Assembly (NCBI GenBank): GCA_017984435.1
Contig: JAGNZK010000004.1
Location: 26,954-90,953 of the forward strand
Length of the DNA stretch: 64,000 bases
Source of the DNA: Nitrosomonas sp.
Lineage (GTDB): Bacteria; Pseudomonadota; Gammaproteobacteria; Burkholderiales; Nitrosomonadaceae
Reading direction: 5' to 3'
Shown here: one piece after another, positions 18,813 through 28,828 of the stretch
How positions within the stretch are numbered: the first letter of the stretch is position 1
Layout: every line of letters starts with the position of its first letter
The notes under the pieces: generated by a model
Database searches by the model: none
The model's input: the letters and a program-made list of their open reading frames with translations, nothing else
Told to the model about the DNA's origin: nothing
Program-made: the position numbers and the translations under genes

Positions 18813-18857
18813 CTGACGTTTTCAGCTTTTAATTTATCCATATTATTGGAATCCAAT

Positions 18858-21128
18858 ATGTCAAAAACAAAAGCGGTCAAGTCAAAAGATAATGAAGTTA
18901 TCGAGAAAACAACAACTAAAAAAATAAAAGATACCGATAAAGAAATGGTGGAAAAAGAAGGGGCTAATCAATTGGCAGCTAAAGCTGAAAAAAAAGTCAA
19001 AGTAACTACTGGCACGATGGCTAAGGAATTGAATAAAAAAGTAATTAATGAGGATGCCGCTAGTTTGCGGATTTCTTCTAATGCGATTAATAGCGATGTC
19101 GACGAAATAGCACAAGCAGTTTTAGGCGCAAATGATATTGAGTCTGGTAACGGTAAAAAAACCAGAGGCAGGACTCCCAAAAAAACAAAAGCAGCGCATG
19201 ACAAAGAGCAGCTTGACGAGCTAGAGCCAATTTCTGTCGGCCATAATGGCACTTCATTACCGCAAGATATTGAAGCACGTCGCATGCGTCTGAAGATACT
19301 GATCGGATTGGGTAAAGAGCGGGGTTATCTGACTTATGCTGAAATCAATGATCATCTGCCTGATGATATGTTGGATGCAGAACAGATAGAGGGCATCATC
19401 AGCATGATCAATGACATGGGCATATCGGTGCATGATGAAGCACCGGATGCTGAAACATTGTTGATGTCGGATGCCGCAACGACCGTTGCCGATGAGGATG
19501 TGGCAGAGGAGGCTGAAGCTGCCCTTTCTACAGTGGATTCTGAGTTTGGACGTACGACGGATCCCGTGCGCATGTATATGCGTGAAATGGGTTCAGTGGG
19601 TCTATTGACGCGTGAAAGCGAAATTGAGATTGCGAAACGCATAGAAGGTGGTTTGCGTCATATGATTCAAGCAATTTCAGCTTGTCCACCGATTATTGCA
19701 GGAATTGTCGGTTTGGCAACTGAAATTGAGAAGGATAGCCTGCGCATTGATGAAGTGGTGGATGGCTTGCTGGATGCCAATTCTCAAGACATCATGAATG
19801 AAGAGTTCTCTGAAGAATCCTTGGAACAAGAATTGGAAGCCAGTGATCTCGGCGATGAAGATGAAGATGAAGATGGAGACAGCGCAGCAATTGCCAGTGC
19901 GAATTTATTAAAATTGAAAGCTGACGCGCTAGAACGTTTTGCGGTTATTGGTGCGATATATAATGAGATGCAGATCCTTCTTGAAAAAGAGGGGCCTTAT
20001 CATTCTGGATATGTTGAGTTACAGGATAAGATTTCATCCGAGTTGATGGCGATTCGCTTCTCAGCAAAGATGGTGGAGAAGCTCTGTGATACGCAACGTG
20101 CATTAGTCGGTGATGTGCGTAACTATGAACGTAAGATAATGGACTTATGTGTATCCAAAGCGAAGATGCCAAGAAATCATTTCATCAAGACCTTTCCTGG
20201 AAATGAGACAAACCTGGAATGGGTAGTACAAGAGATCGAAACTGGAAAAGCATATAGTCAGGCACTCGAACACTATAAGCCTGCAATTAGGGAAGAACAA
20301 CAGAATTTACTGGCGCTGAAAGATAAGATTGGCATTCCCATTAAAGATCTGAAAGAGATCAATCGCAAGATGTCGACGGGCGAAGCCAAAGCGCGTCGAG
20401 CCAAGCGTGAGATGACAGAGGCGAATTTACGTTTGGTGATTTCGATTGCTAAAAAATATACTAACCGTGGATTGCAATTTCTTGATCTGATTCAGGAGGG
20501 TAATATCGGCTTAATGAAAGCGGTGGATAAATTTGAATATCGGCGCGGCTATAAATTTTCAACTTATGCAACATGGTGGATACGCCAGGCAATAACCCGA
20601 TCGATCGCTGATCAGGCGCGCACCATCCGAATTCCAGTGCATATGATCGAGACAATCAACAAGATGAATCGTATTTCACGCCAGATTTTGCAGGAAACCG
20701 GACAAGAACCGGAACCAGCAGTCTTGGCACAGAAAATGGAAATGCCCGAAGAAAAAATTCGTAAAATTCTTAAAATTTCTAAAGAACCGATCTCTATGGA
20801 AACACCGATCGGCGATGATGAAGACTCCCACTTAGGGGATTTTATCGAAGATGCAGCAACCATGGCACCAGCTGATGCGGCAGTTTATGCTAGCTTGCGA
20901 GGTGTTACAAAGGATATACTGGACTCTCTGACACCGCGTGAGGCCAAAGTACTACGTATGCGTTTTGGTATTGAAATGAATACCGATCATACATTGGAAG
21001 AGGTCGGAAAGCAGTTTGATGTCACGCGTGAGCGTATTCGACAAATTGAAGCAAAAGCGTTGCGTAAATTACGTCACCCAGCGCGTTCAGAGCGTTTGCG
21101 CAGCTTCCTAGATACCGGTAACAATTAA
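18858..21128 (+). CDS. rpoD: RNA polymerase primary sigma factor (sigma-70)
   Basis: A 756-residue housekeeping sigma factor, longer than E. coli RpoD (613) because of a lysine/threonine-rich N-terminal extension of about 120 residues. Region 1.1, the acidic non-conserved domain (EDEDEDGD near residue 335), region 2 ([26 protein letters not shown]), region 3 and region 4.2 ([19 protein letters not shown]) are complete. ATG 18858 is chosen over an in-frame TTG at 18846 because MSKTKA is a better start. It is followed directly by a tRNA gene. Confidence 0.95.
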   Translation: MSKTKAVKSKDNEVIEKTTTKKIKDTDKEMVEKEGANQLAAKAEKKVKVTTGTMAKELNKKVINEDAASLRISSNAINSDVDEIAQAVLGANDIESGNGKKTRGRTPKKTKAAHDKEQLDELEPISVGHNGTSLPQDIEARRMRLKILIGLGKERGYLTYAEINDHLPDDMLDAEQIEGIISMINDMGISVHDEAPDAETLLMSDAATTVADEDVAEEAEAALSTVDSEFGRTTDPVRMYMREMGSVGLLTRESEIEIAKRIEGGLRHMIQAISACPPIIAGIVGLATEIEKDSLRIDEVVDGLLDANSQDIMNEEFSEESLEQELEASDLGDEDEDEDGDSAAIASANLLKLKADALERFAVIGAIYNEMQILLEKEGPYHSGYVELQDKISSELMAIRFSAKMVEKLCDTQRALVGDVRNYERKIMDLCVSKAKMPRNHFIKTFPGNETNLEWVVQEIETGKAYSQALEHYKPAIREEQQNLLALKDKIGIPIKDLKEINRKMSTGEAKARRAKREMTEANLRLVISIAKKYTNRGLQFLDLIQEGNIGLMKAVDKFEYRRGYKFSTYATWWIRQAITRSIADQARTIRIPVHMIETINKMNRISRQILQETGQEPEPAVLAQKMEMPEEKIRKILKISKEPISMETPIGDDEDSHLGDFIEDAATMAPADAAVYASLRGVTKDILDSLTPREAKVLRMRFGIEMNTDHTLEEVGKQFDVTRERIRQIEAKALRKLRHPARSERLRSFLDTGNN

Positions 21129-21138
21129 AGAAATATTA

Positions 21139-21215
<77 letters not shown>

Positions 21216-21223
21216 ATAAATCA

Positions 21224-21255
21224 AGAGGTTAGAGTGTTTCTCTGACCTCTTTTTT
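21224..21255 (+). terminator. Terminator after rpoD-tRNA
   Basis: AGAGGTTAGAG (21224-21234) pairs with CTCTGACCTCT (21240-21250), with one G-T pair, around a 5-nt loop and runs into a T tract. It ends the rpoD-tRNA transcript 9 bp after the CCA end. Confidence 0.85.
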
Positions 21256-21256
21256 C

Positions 21257-21717
21257 TTAGGATGTGCCAAATTTGTGCCAATAAAGACATTTGAAACCAG
21301 TTCGGCATGCTGTAAAAGTTGGGGTTTTGAGAGGTGAACATACCGCCTTGACATCTCTTCCGATTCCCAGCCTCCAAGCTCCTGTAACAATTCATGGGCG
21401 CACCTTGTTGGGCTAACCAACTTGCCCATGTATGACGCAGGTCATGTCATCTGGAATTATCTATTCCAGTCCGTTTCAAAGCATTTCTCCATGCACTGGT
21501 ATTTGCCCCAAGAAATTGAGCGATCTTTATAAGTAAATACTCTGCTTGGATGCTTGCCACTTTGCCGAAATAAAATAGCCAAAGCTATTGAAACGTGACA
21601 GTAATTGAGACAGGTTACGAAGATTCTGCCATTGGGTTGCTTACTTATTGATGGCCAGACATTCATTAAGCTTTCTTCTGGAAAATATGCTAGCCCGCTC
21701 TGAATAATCCATAACAA
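21257..21717 (-). pseudogene. Broken tyrosine-recombinase (phage/island integrase) remnant
   Basis: Three minus-strand frames together give the C-terminal catalytic half of a phage-type integrase: SGKHPSRVFTYKDR, then WRNALKRTGIDN, then HDLRHTWASWLAQQGAP, then LLQELGGWESEE and RYVHLS. At least two frameshifts and one in-frame stop (TGA just before HDLRHT) break it, and the N-terminal half is missing. It points toward, and begins directly after, the 3' end of the tRNA-Ile2 gene, the usual place for an integrase at an island attachment site. It is surely inactive. Confidence 0.85.
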
Positions 21718-21775
21718 TATGATTTTATGTAATGAGTTGATAGATTTGAGCGGTTAAATTCATCGGTTTTTGGTA

Positions 21776-21800
21776 AATTTGCAGCAATTTCCTGCAAATT
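21776..21800. repeat. 9-bp inverted repeat before the IS5-type remnant
   Basis: AATTTGCAG (21776-21784) and CTGCAAATT (21792-21800) form a perfect hairpin with a 7-nt spacer just upstream of the transposase start at 21814. It may be a translational or transcriptional shield of the IS, or part of its left end. Confidence 0.4.
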
Positions 21801-21813
21801 CAGCGAGAGTTAC

Positions 21814-22436
21814 ATGAGACCAAAACCGCGCACGCCAGAGAGCAATGACGTATTTCGCCAATTGGCCCAGGTACCGCAGCACCTCAAGCCCAAGGTTACC
21901 GATTTGCTGCAGAAAGTCGAGCGCCTGCTCAAGCAGCAACCGCAAGACAGCCACAAACTCTACAGCTTGCATGCGCAGCCTGCCGGGTTAATCCTTACGA
22001 TGGGCACACCTTACACCTGGTTTTGGAGCAGGCGGCAATCCTGATGCAGCAGCAACCTAAGGAAGTGTTCGTAGACTTGGGTTATCGCGGTGCAACTGTC
22101 CCGGCTGGGGTCAAGGTCTATCACCGCAAACTCAGACGCGGCATTACCACGCGGCTGAAACGCGATATTCGGCGACGCAGCGCCATCGAACCGGTAATCG
22201 GGCATATGAAAAACGACGGCCGCCTTCGCAGAAACTGGCTGCAAGGCACAGAAGGCGATGCCTTTCATGCTATCCTCTGCAGGTTGCGGACACAACCTGC
22301 GGATGATCCTGAGGAAGCTGCGACTTCTTCTTGTCTTGATTTTCCTGCGCTTGGATTGGCCATCAATCAATGATGACAGAACTGATCATCCCCTTGCTGG
22401 CGCATATGCCTGAAAATAGAATTGTTCAGGGGGGAC
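21814..22436 (+). pseudogene. Internally deleted IS5-family transposase
   Basis: The N-terminal part (MRPKPRTPESNDVFRQ to YSLHA) is joined directly to the later LPGNPYDGHT region, so the central stretch of roughly 45 residues with catalytic residues is gone. A one-base insertion breaks LPGN, and another shift interrupts HAILCGCGHNLRM near 22280. The C-terminal half reads IEPVIGHMKNDGRLRRNWL, diagnostic of IS5-family DDE transposases. The remnant ends in a segment (22376-22436) that reappears, inverted, at 63773-63835. It is not mobile by itself. Confidence 0.85.
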
Positions 22437-22578
22437 TATGCTATGTTCCGCTACAGCGTTGCAGCAGGTGAATGAGAACAAAGGTGGCAGCGTGAGAAAA
22501 TTGATAAAAAATTAATCAATATTTATTCATAGTTATTGAACTTGCGTATTAGCAATTTCGTGGATAAATCACTACGGA

Positions 22579-23334
22579 TTATTTTCGGATTTTGTATCCT
22601 GTTTTTAGCATTCGCAATGTGCACCACGATACCACTAGGAACCATGCCACCAGAATCCCAAGGCTAAGGTAAGGTGAAACATCCGAGACGCGAAAGAAGC
22701 CGTAGCGAAACCCGTCTACCATGTAGAAAAACGGATTCATATACGATAATCCTTGCCAGAATGGAGGCAACGAGGAGATCGTATAGAATACCCCCGATAA
22801 AAATGTCAGTGGCAGGATGATAAAGTTTTGCAACGCAGCAAGCTGTTCAAATTTTTCCGCCCAAATACCCGCAATGATGCCTAAGGCACCCAGCAACGCA
22901 GCGCCTATCAAGGCAAATGTGAATACCCATGCGAACGAGTACAGGGGAAGTTCAAAAAACGCCAGCGTCACCACGTAGATACCCAGTCCTACCAGCAAAC
23001 CACGAACGACCGATGCTAGTACATAAGCAGTGAATATCTCCTGGTAAGAAAGCGGCGATAACAACATGAAGATGTGATTACCCGAGACCGTCGATTGAAT
23101 CAGGCTTGATGAGGAGTTAGCGAAAGCGTTCTGCAACAGAGCCATTATCACCAATCCGGGGATCAGAAAAACCGTGTAGGTTACACCGGGATATACCTGC
23201 ACTCTTTCTTCCAGCGCGTGAGAAAAAATCAATAGATAAAGCAAGGTAGACAGTATGGGTGCAAATACGGTCTGGAGGCCGACTTTCCAGAATCGCAGCA
23301 GTTCCTTGTAGAGCAATGTAAGAAATCCATTCAT
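22579..23334 (-). CDS. ABC-2 type exporter permease (YadH-like)
   Basis: A 251-residue inner-membrane permease with six predicted helices of the ABC2_membrane family. The segment LSGVFYTISSLPPFWQGLSYMNPFFYMVDGFRYGF matches E. coli YadH in wording. Its start overlaps the ATPase gene by 4 bp, so the two form one operon. YadGH-type exporters have no settled substrate. The 142 bp between this gene and the IS remnant show nothing recognisable. Confidence 0.85.
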   Translation of the reverse strand: MNGFLTLLYKELLRFWKVGLQTVFAPILSTLLYLLIFSHALEERVQVYPGVTYTVFLIPGLVIMALLQNAFANSSSSLIQSTVSGNHIFMLLSPLSYQEIFTAYVLASVVRGLLVGLGIYVVTLAFFELPLYSFAWVFTFALIGAALLGALGIIAGIWAEKFEQLAALQNFIILPLTFLSGVFYTISSLPPFWQGLSYMNPFFYMVDGFRYGFFRVSDVSPYLSLGILVAWFLVVSWCTLRMLKTGYKIRK

Positions 23335-24254
23335 ACCGATGCAGATTCCAAACTCTCTGTTCCGTGCATGAGTTTTACGAACACTTCTTCCAGATCAGGT
23401 TGCAATATCTGCATATCCAGAATTTGGGTCTGGGCCGCGTGTAGTGCTGACATTACATTTTCAAGCTGAGAGTATCCCTCGATCGCCAGAATGTAGGAGC
23501 CTTGGTCGTGGTTGATTGTCAGTAACTGTAACGCTGTTGGCAGCGTATCGGGAGATAACCGCAGGCGTACCCGGAGTCCGGAAATATTGCTGATGAGATT
23601 TCTGACACTGTCAAGAACAACGACACTGCCATTTTTGAGCATTGCCACGCGGTTGCATAAAGCTTCTGCTTCTTCGAGATAATGCGTAGTGAGTACAATG
23701 GTATGACCGTTGCGGTTTAATTGCTTGATGAAACGCCACAAGGATTGGCGCAATTCTACATCTACACCTGCGGTGGGTTCATCCAAAATGATTACCGGGG
23801 GTTTGTGGACCAATGCTTGGGCTACCAGTACGCGCCGCTTCATGCCGCCGGACAACGAACGCATGTTGGTATCGGCCTTATCGGAAAGGTCAAGATGGTG
23901 GATTATCTCGTCTATCCAGCCGTTATTGTTCTTTATGCCGAAATAGCCGGATTGAAACACAAGCGTTTCCCGAACGGTAAAGAACGGATCAAATACCAAC
24001 TCCTGCGGCACCACGCCCAGCATGCGACGTGCTTCACGGTACCCGGTGACGACATCATGCCCCATTACCCTGACACTGCCGCTGCTGGCAAGGGTAAGAC
24101 CTGCGATGATATTGATCAGCGTCGTCTTTCCCGCCCCATTAGGGCCAAGTAAAGCAAAGAATTCGCCGACATTGATTTCGAGATCAACGCCGTACAAGGC
24201 ATGCAACGTACCAAAGCGCTTATGCACCTGTCTAACTTCAATTGCCGGTATCAT
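23331..24254 (-). CDS. ABC exporter ATPase (YadG-like)
   Basis: A 307-residue ATP-binding subunit for the overlapping permease. Walker A is GPNGAGKTT, the signature is LSGGMKRRV, Walker B is VIILDEPTAGVD, and the switch histidine is in LTTHYLEEA. These are worded like E. coli YadG (LDEPTAGVD.ELR). A C-terminal extension of about 80 residues follows the core. A 248-bp gap separates it from gshA; see the gshA entry for a possible coding tail in that gap. Confidence 0.88.
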   Translation of the reverse strand: MIPAIEVRQVHKRFGTLHALYGVDLEINVGEFFALLGPNGAGKTTLINIIAGLTLASSGSVRVMGHDVVTGYREARRMLGVVPQELVFDPFFTVRETLVFQSGYFGIKNNNGWIDEIIHHLDLSDKADTNMRSLSGGMKRRVLVAQALVHKPPVIILDEPTAGVDVELRQSLWRFIKQLNRNGHTIVLTTHYLEEAEALCNRVAMLKNGSVVVLDSVRNLISNISGLRVRLRLSPDTLPTALQLLTINHDQGSYILAIEGYSQLENVMSALHAAQTQILDMQILQPDLEEVFVKLMHGTESLESASV

Positions 24255-24502
24255 GAAGGAAACTCCTTTTCAGATGGAGGAATGACAATTACATATCGCC
24301 CGACTATACGGCTTTCGGACTCAACTACCACGCAGGCTGCCGCACCACGCATCATGGCCACGTTCGAGCACTTATAAATCCTGATGGAATCCCGCTGGTC
24401 AAGAACAAAGGTGAGTTTCATTATATTGAGCGATCATCCTGTTACCGGGAATAGGCCTCAGCATAGCCATTCATTTTCAGTGCTTGCGCTGTTTGCATGA
24501 GT

Positions 24503-26176
24503 TTACGAAATTCGTCGAGCAACAGCTCCGACCCCGGTGTCCGGCAAGTTCTGAAGCAAGTACAACTCCGGGGAATGAACGATGCTGGATGAGGCGCCTT
24601 GCGAGAAATAGTTGCTCAGGTATTGATCGAAAGAGATTTCATCCGTGGTCTCGAGCTGTTTCTGTTGCGCCAGCGATGCCTCGACCTGGAGATCAAAATT
24701 CCTCTTTATTGCTGCATCCAGCGCGGCATTCCTGAAATAACGGGTGTAATCCTGGGACTTCTGCAATACCAGCTCGGTAATTGACATCTTTTGCGCGCGC
24801 ATGACTGTCAGCATCCTTGCTGAAGCTGTCAACTCGGGAGAGCGAATTTTTTCGATCTGCTGATGCAATGCGCGGGTGTAGGGAATATCGGCATTGCCGC
24901 TATCCAAGATCTCGCAGATCTCCTGCATCTGCTCACACAGCATCAGGGCCCACTGCCGCAGCGGGACTTCACGCCTGTTGTCCAGCAGCTTAAGCTTTGG
25001 ATCCCTGCCACGATTAGCCACCAACAATGCGTTATTGCTGATCTCGGCATGCTGCTTCAAGTCATGCCCCGAATTGGACTGGAACAAACAGAAAAGACTT
25101 AGCGTCTCAAGAAAACGCGTGGTTTCGATTGCTATGCCCGCAGGTTCAAACACATCAACATCCACGGAGCGTATTTCAACATATTGAATTCCCCGACTTC
25201 CCAGCGCCTGTAGCGGCCTCTCTCCGGATCGCGTCGGCTGTTTCGGCCGCACCGAAGTGTAATACTCATTCTCGATTTGCAAGAAATGAGTATTCAATTG
25301 TCGATACCGGTTGCTTGCCTTAATCCCGATTTTTTCATACCCAAGATAAGGTATCATCGTTGCCTTGCTCAAATCCCGTATGTATTCCTCGAGGCTGTTG
25401 AAGGAAATATGAAACATTGATTGAACGGGATTCAAATAGCCTATCTCGCTCATCCTCAACGAGGTGGCAAAGGGTTTGTAGCAGGAAGTCTCGTCAAATT
25501 CCTGTAACGTACGGGAATAAACAGAGTTGCGACTATCCAGGAAATTTTTGCTCACTGCCGGGGACGAGCCGAATAAATATAGGATAAGCCAGCCATAACG
25601 CTGCAGGTTTCTGATCATTCTCATATAAGCCTGCGTCGTGAAGGATTGCAGATCGCCGACATTTTTCATCGAATGCTGGTATTGCGGCCAGAATGCTTCG
25701 GGAAGCGAATAGTTGAAATGGATCCCGGCGATGACCTGCATACAGCGGCCATAGCGATAGCTTAAGCCCTGTCTGTAGATGTGCTTCATCCTCCCGACAT
25801 TGGATGAACCATATTCGGCGATGGGAATGGCAGAATCCTGCAAATCGCCGACAGGCATACTGGCCGCCAGCAACAATTCGTCATTGATATTGGCGCAGAC
25901 ATATTTATGCAAGTCCATCAAGGAACCCAGCACTTCTGTTTCATCTGATAATGCTGGCGTGATCAACTCAAGTAAGGCTTCAGAATAATCAGTTGTAATA
26001 CTCGGATGAGTCAACGCGGCTCCAAGCTGAAGCGGATGAGGTGACAATGATATTGATCCCTCCCGATTAATTCGGAGGCTTTCTTTCTCGATGCCTTTCA
26101 AGCCATGAATTAATGACGGCCAAAGAGATTCGTCGATAGTTGTTGGTCGCTCGCTGCCAGATAATTGTTTTGACAT
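24503..26176 (-). CDS. gshA: Glutamate-cysteine ligase
   Basis: A 557-residue ATP-dependent ligase of the E. coli GshA type, first step of glutathione synthesis. Recognisable blocks are GIEKESLRIN near residue 30, ALTHPSITTDYSEALLE, GRCMQVIAGIHFNYS, YATSLRMS-like FATSLRMSEIGY, and RGIQYVEIRSVDVDVFEPAG. In the +1 frame the sequence just past the stop (to a TAA at 24442) reads ELLLDEFRKLMQ... as a plausible helix, so the C-terminus may carry a frameshift. Its promoter lies in one arm of a long inverted repeat around the LysR gene. Confidence 0.9.
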   Translation of the reverse strand: MSKQLSGSERPTTIDESLWPSLIHGLKGIEKESLRINREGSISLSPHPLQLGAALTHPSITTDYSEALLELITPALSDETEVLGSLMDLHKYVCANINDELLLAASMPVGDLQDSAIPIAEYGSSNVGRMKHIYRQGLSYRYGRCMQVIAGIHFNYSLPEAFWPQYQHSMKNVGDLQSFTTQAYMRMIRNLQRYGWLILYLFGSSPAVSKNFLDSRNSVYSRTLQEFDETSCYKPFATSLRMSEIGYLNPVQSMFHISFNSLEEYIRDLSKATMIPYLGYEKIGIKASNRYRQLNTHFLQIENEYYTSVRPKQPTRSGERPLQALGSRGIQYVEIRSVDVDVFEPAGIAIETTRFLETLSLFCLFQSNSGHDLKQHAEISNNALLVANRGRDPKLKLLDNRREVPLRQWALMLCEQMQEICEILDSGNADIPYTRALHQQIEKIRSPELTASARMLTVMRAQKMSITELVLQKSQDYTRYFRNAALDAAIKRNFDLQVEASLAQQKQLETTDEISFDQYLSNYFSQGASSSIVHSPELYLLQNLPDTGVGAVARRIS

Positions 26177-26188
26177 TTATTCTTTCCG

Positions 26189-26283
26189 ATATTCCTTGCA
26201 ATAAACAAGTAGTGAAAGTATAGGCTTGGAAGCGGACAGGTGGTAGTCTGCTGATTCAGTTATCAGAGTTCTGTTTTTGAAAC
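26189..26283. repeat. Left arm of 95-bp inverted repeat flanking lysR
   Basis: This arm, between the gshA start and the LysR 3' end, is the reverse complement of 27258-27352 with about 15 mismatches in 95 bp (near 85% identity, counted by eye). The best-kept blocks are AACTCTGATA, GAATCAGCAGACTACCACCTG and TATACTTT. It lies where the gshA promoter should be. Confidence 0.9.
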
Positions 26284-26337
26284 GATGAGGGTTGCAATAG
26301 CAGAAATGGATCCGTTGCGCAGGTTCCGGTGGCTTTC

Positions 26338-27243
26338 TTAGTCCTCATGCAGCACCTCGAAACGCTGTGCGAGAAAATCGATCAATGCCCGCACGGATGG
26401 CAGAAGACCGCGTCGGGACGGAAACACCGCATGAATGATTATCCGGCGAGGTGTCCAGTCGGGTACCAGTTTGACCAATAGACCAGCCGTCAGCTGGTCT
26501 CGTACCGCAATCACTGGCAGTTCTACTACGCCAACACCGGCCACAGCGGCATCTCTTAGCGCAACCATGTCCGTCGTCACAAAGCGTGGCGTGTGATGAA
26601 GCGTAACGTTTGCACCATCTGGCCCAAGCAGCGCCCAGGCGTGGACTTGTTGCAGGATCCCCAGACTAAGGCTTGGCCAGTTGTTCAACGCAGCGGGTGT
26701 AGCAGGAAAACCGAGCTTTTGTACAAGGATGGGGCTGGCCACTAGGCATTGGCTCCGATCAGCTAGGATGCGCATGACCAGATCACTGTCCTGTAAAGGT
26801 GGATGGCGCACGCGCAGAGCAACATCCACCGACTCACTGACCAAATCGACACGTCGGTTGGTCGCCTCCATCTGCACCGTGACGTGCGGATAGCGCACCA
26901 TGAAATCGGCCAGCATTGCTCCCACATAAGCATTCACCAGCGGTATGGGGCATGTCATCCGAATTACACCCCGGGGTTCGGCTGTTAGCGTATCTATTGT
27001 TTCCTGAGCTCTTTCGGCTTCTACCAGCATCGCTTTGCAACGCATGTAATAAGCCTCGCCGGCATCGGTAACTGCAAAGTGACGTGTCGAGCGCTGGATC
27101 AGGCGCACACCCAAGCGTTCTTCCAGCTTGGCGATGCGGCGGCTAAGCTTCGATTTCGGCATGCCCAAGGCCCGGCCTGCCGGAGCAAAGCCGCCATGAT
27201 CCACGGCTTGGACGTAGTAGTAGAGATCATTCAGGTCTTGCAT
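26338..27243 (-). CDS. LysR-family transcriptional regulator
   Basis: A 301-residue regulator. The N-terminal winged helix-turn-helix (about residues 1-60) shows AGRALGMPKSKLSRRIAKLEERLG. The C-terminal effector domain (about 85-295) is of the periplasmic-binding type. ATG 27243 (MQDLNDLYYYV) is chosen over an upstream TTG at 27264 because it fits the family N-terminus. The gene sits between two 95-bp inverted repeats. The effector and targets are unknown; LysR proteins usually act on a divergent neighbour and on themselves, and gshA is the gene next to the left arm. Confidence 0.9.
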   Translation of the reverse strand: MQDLNDLYYYVQAVDHGGFAPAGRALGMPKSKLSRRIAKLEERLGVRLIQRSTRHFAVTDAGEAYYMRCKAMLVEAERAQETIDTLTAEPRGVIRMTCPIPLVNAYVGAMLADFMVRYPHVTVQMEATNRRVDLVSESVDVALRVRHPPLQDSDLVMRILADRSQCLVASPILVQKLGFPATPAALNNWPSLSLGILQQVHAWALLGPDGANVTLHHTPRFVTTDMVALRDAAVAGVGVVELPVIAVRDQLTAGLLVKLVPDWTPRRIIIHAVFPSRRGLLPSVRALIDFLAQRFEVLHED

Positions 27244-27257
27244 AAGAGCTACCGATA

Positions 27258-27352
27258 GTTTCAAAAATAGAACTCTGATACCCGAATCAGCAGACTACCA
27301 CCTGCCCGTCTCCAGGTCTATACTTTGACCACTTGCTAATCGCAAGCAATAT
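27258..27352. repeat. Right arm of 95-bp inverted repeat; LysR promoter region
   Basis: Inverted partner of 26189-26283. It starts 15 bp upstream of the LysR ATG and so contains the LysR promoter and probably its operator. Beyond it, 27353-27747 (395 bp) holds no gene that I can recognise before the GST-like start. Confidence 0.9.
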
Positions 27353-27747
27353 TTGCCAATTGCGCTAGCAAGCCGTTCCCTACTGAAAGAAGTGGTAGTG
27401 AGTTAACCAAAAAGAGTATTGAAATGGCAATAAGGTATCGAAGGTTGCAGCAATTATCCAGAAACAGGTATTCGTGCTTCCAATATGCCGTCATCGCACG
27501 AATCAGCGATGTATAAGTTTGGCCTGCTGGATCTGCTTAGAAAAGCACTATTCTGAAACGGGCCTCAAACCTTCCCTGGCAGTTGAAGTATATGCAATAT
27601 TAAATGATGTAACGAGATTTATCCTCATTTGATATTTATGGATAATGAAGCGAATGCAACTTGGTACTACTGCCGGCAGCACATCAGTACTATGCCTTTA
27701 ATAAGGCACCTCTTAACATTAATTTGCAATGCAGAAGGAGTTTTACC

Positions 27748-28545
27748 ATGTCCACACAATTAAACGTCGAGCGCACGCTGTACGGATTCTGGCTCTCGCC
27801 TTATATGTGCCAAGTTGCGCATGTCCTCTCGGAAACCGGTCTAGCTTATCGCTATGAACGAGTGTCTCCGTTTCAAGGGAGCACGCTCACGCCAGAGCAC
27901 ATAGAACGAAATCCTCTTGGGAAAATTCCCACTCTTAGGGATGTCAATGATATTGATATTTCGGAAAGTCACGCAATCTGTCGTTATCTCGCGAGAATCT
28001 ACCCAGAAGCACGAAAATTTTATCCTATTGATGATCCGATGCTCTGTGCAGAGGTCGATGCTAAGAATGATTTCATCACTTTCTCCATAGCAGGCCCATT
28101 CTTCAACTGGTTTGTTGTCAGCGGATATTTTCCAAAAGCTTGGAAACTCAAGGTTGAAAAAGAAGCACATATCTATCATCTTTGTTCTGCCTTTTTAAGC
28201 AAAATGTGGCTATCTCGATTAGTCAACGGCTCGAGAATGGAGCCATTCCTGCTAGGGAAAGAGCCCTTTCTACCAGATTTCCAGTTGTTCTACACGCTCG
28301 AGCTTAGTCAAATGTTTTCCGAGTTGTTTGAAATGCCCGAGATGCATCTGTTTCGAGATAATCCTGCATTACAGGCGTTTTACGATGCCATGTGCGAGCG
28401 TCCTGCTACCCGTGAAATACTCGCGGCTAAAGAAGCAGAACTCGATGTTACAAAGAAGGAGCTCTTTGGAGGGTTTGGAGAAGCCTATCTTAGTAAGCAT
28501 ATTGACAAAAAAATCCTTGGAGGGCTATTCGGACGTGAAATCTGA
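27748..28545 (+). CDS. Glutathione S-transferase-like protein
   Basis: A 265-residue protein. The thioredoxin-like N-terminal domain carries YGFWLSPYMCQV (position of the catalytic Ser/Cys), the cis-proline region NPLGKIPTL, and the glutathione-contact motif ESHAICRYLA. A helical C-terminal domain follows (about 95-240). The ATG at 27748 follows a good AGAAGGAG site; an earlier in-frame start at 27661 lacks one. With gshA close by, a glutathione-linked detoxification role is reasonable but unproven. Confidence 0.8.
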   Translation: MSTQLNVERTLYGFWLSPYMCQVAHVLSETGLAYRYERVSPFQGSTLTPEHIERNPLGKIPTLRDVNDIDISESHAICRYLARIYPEARKFYPIDDPMLCAEVDAKNDFITFSIAGPFFNWFVVSGYFPKAWKLKVEKEAHIYHLCSAFLSKMWLSRLVNGSRMEPFLLGKEPFLPDFQLFYTLELSQMFSELFEMPEMHLFRDNPALQAFYDAMCERPATREILAAKEAELDVTKKELFGGFGEAYLSKHIDKKILGGLFGREI

Positions 28546-28828
28546 CAACATTAATATCATAGTTGCGCTTGAGATTTCAGGCGATGACTATATTTCATGG
28601 TGTGTTGAATTAAAACAAACCGGACAGTCAACTATCATGGTAGCAGCAAATTGACCTGATCAATGATTCGCTTATAAGGCGTTTTAGCGTGGTACGGCTT
28701 GTGATAGCGAGTCCCCATGCGATCCTATAATGTGTACAATGATTGGAGTCTGAGTATCCTTGGCCGGTAATCAATGTAACAAATCCTGTAGTATCTAACT
28801 TGCTCTTACTAAAGGGTTTTCTGAGCAC

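Noticed and set aside
23721-24152. Plus-strand frame opposite the ABC ATPase gene
   Set aside because: It lies wholly inside a well-supported gene on the other strand and matches no known protein.
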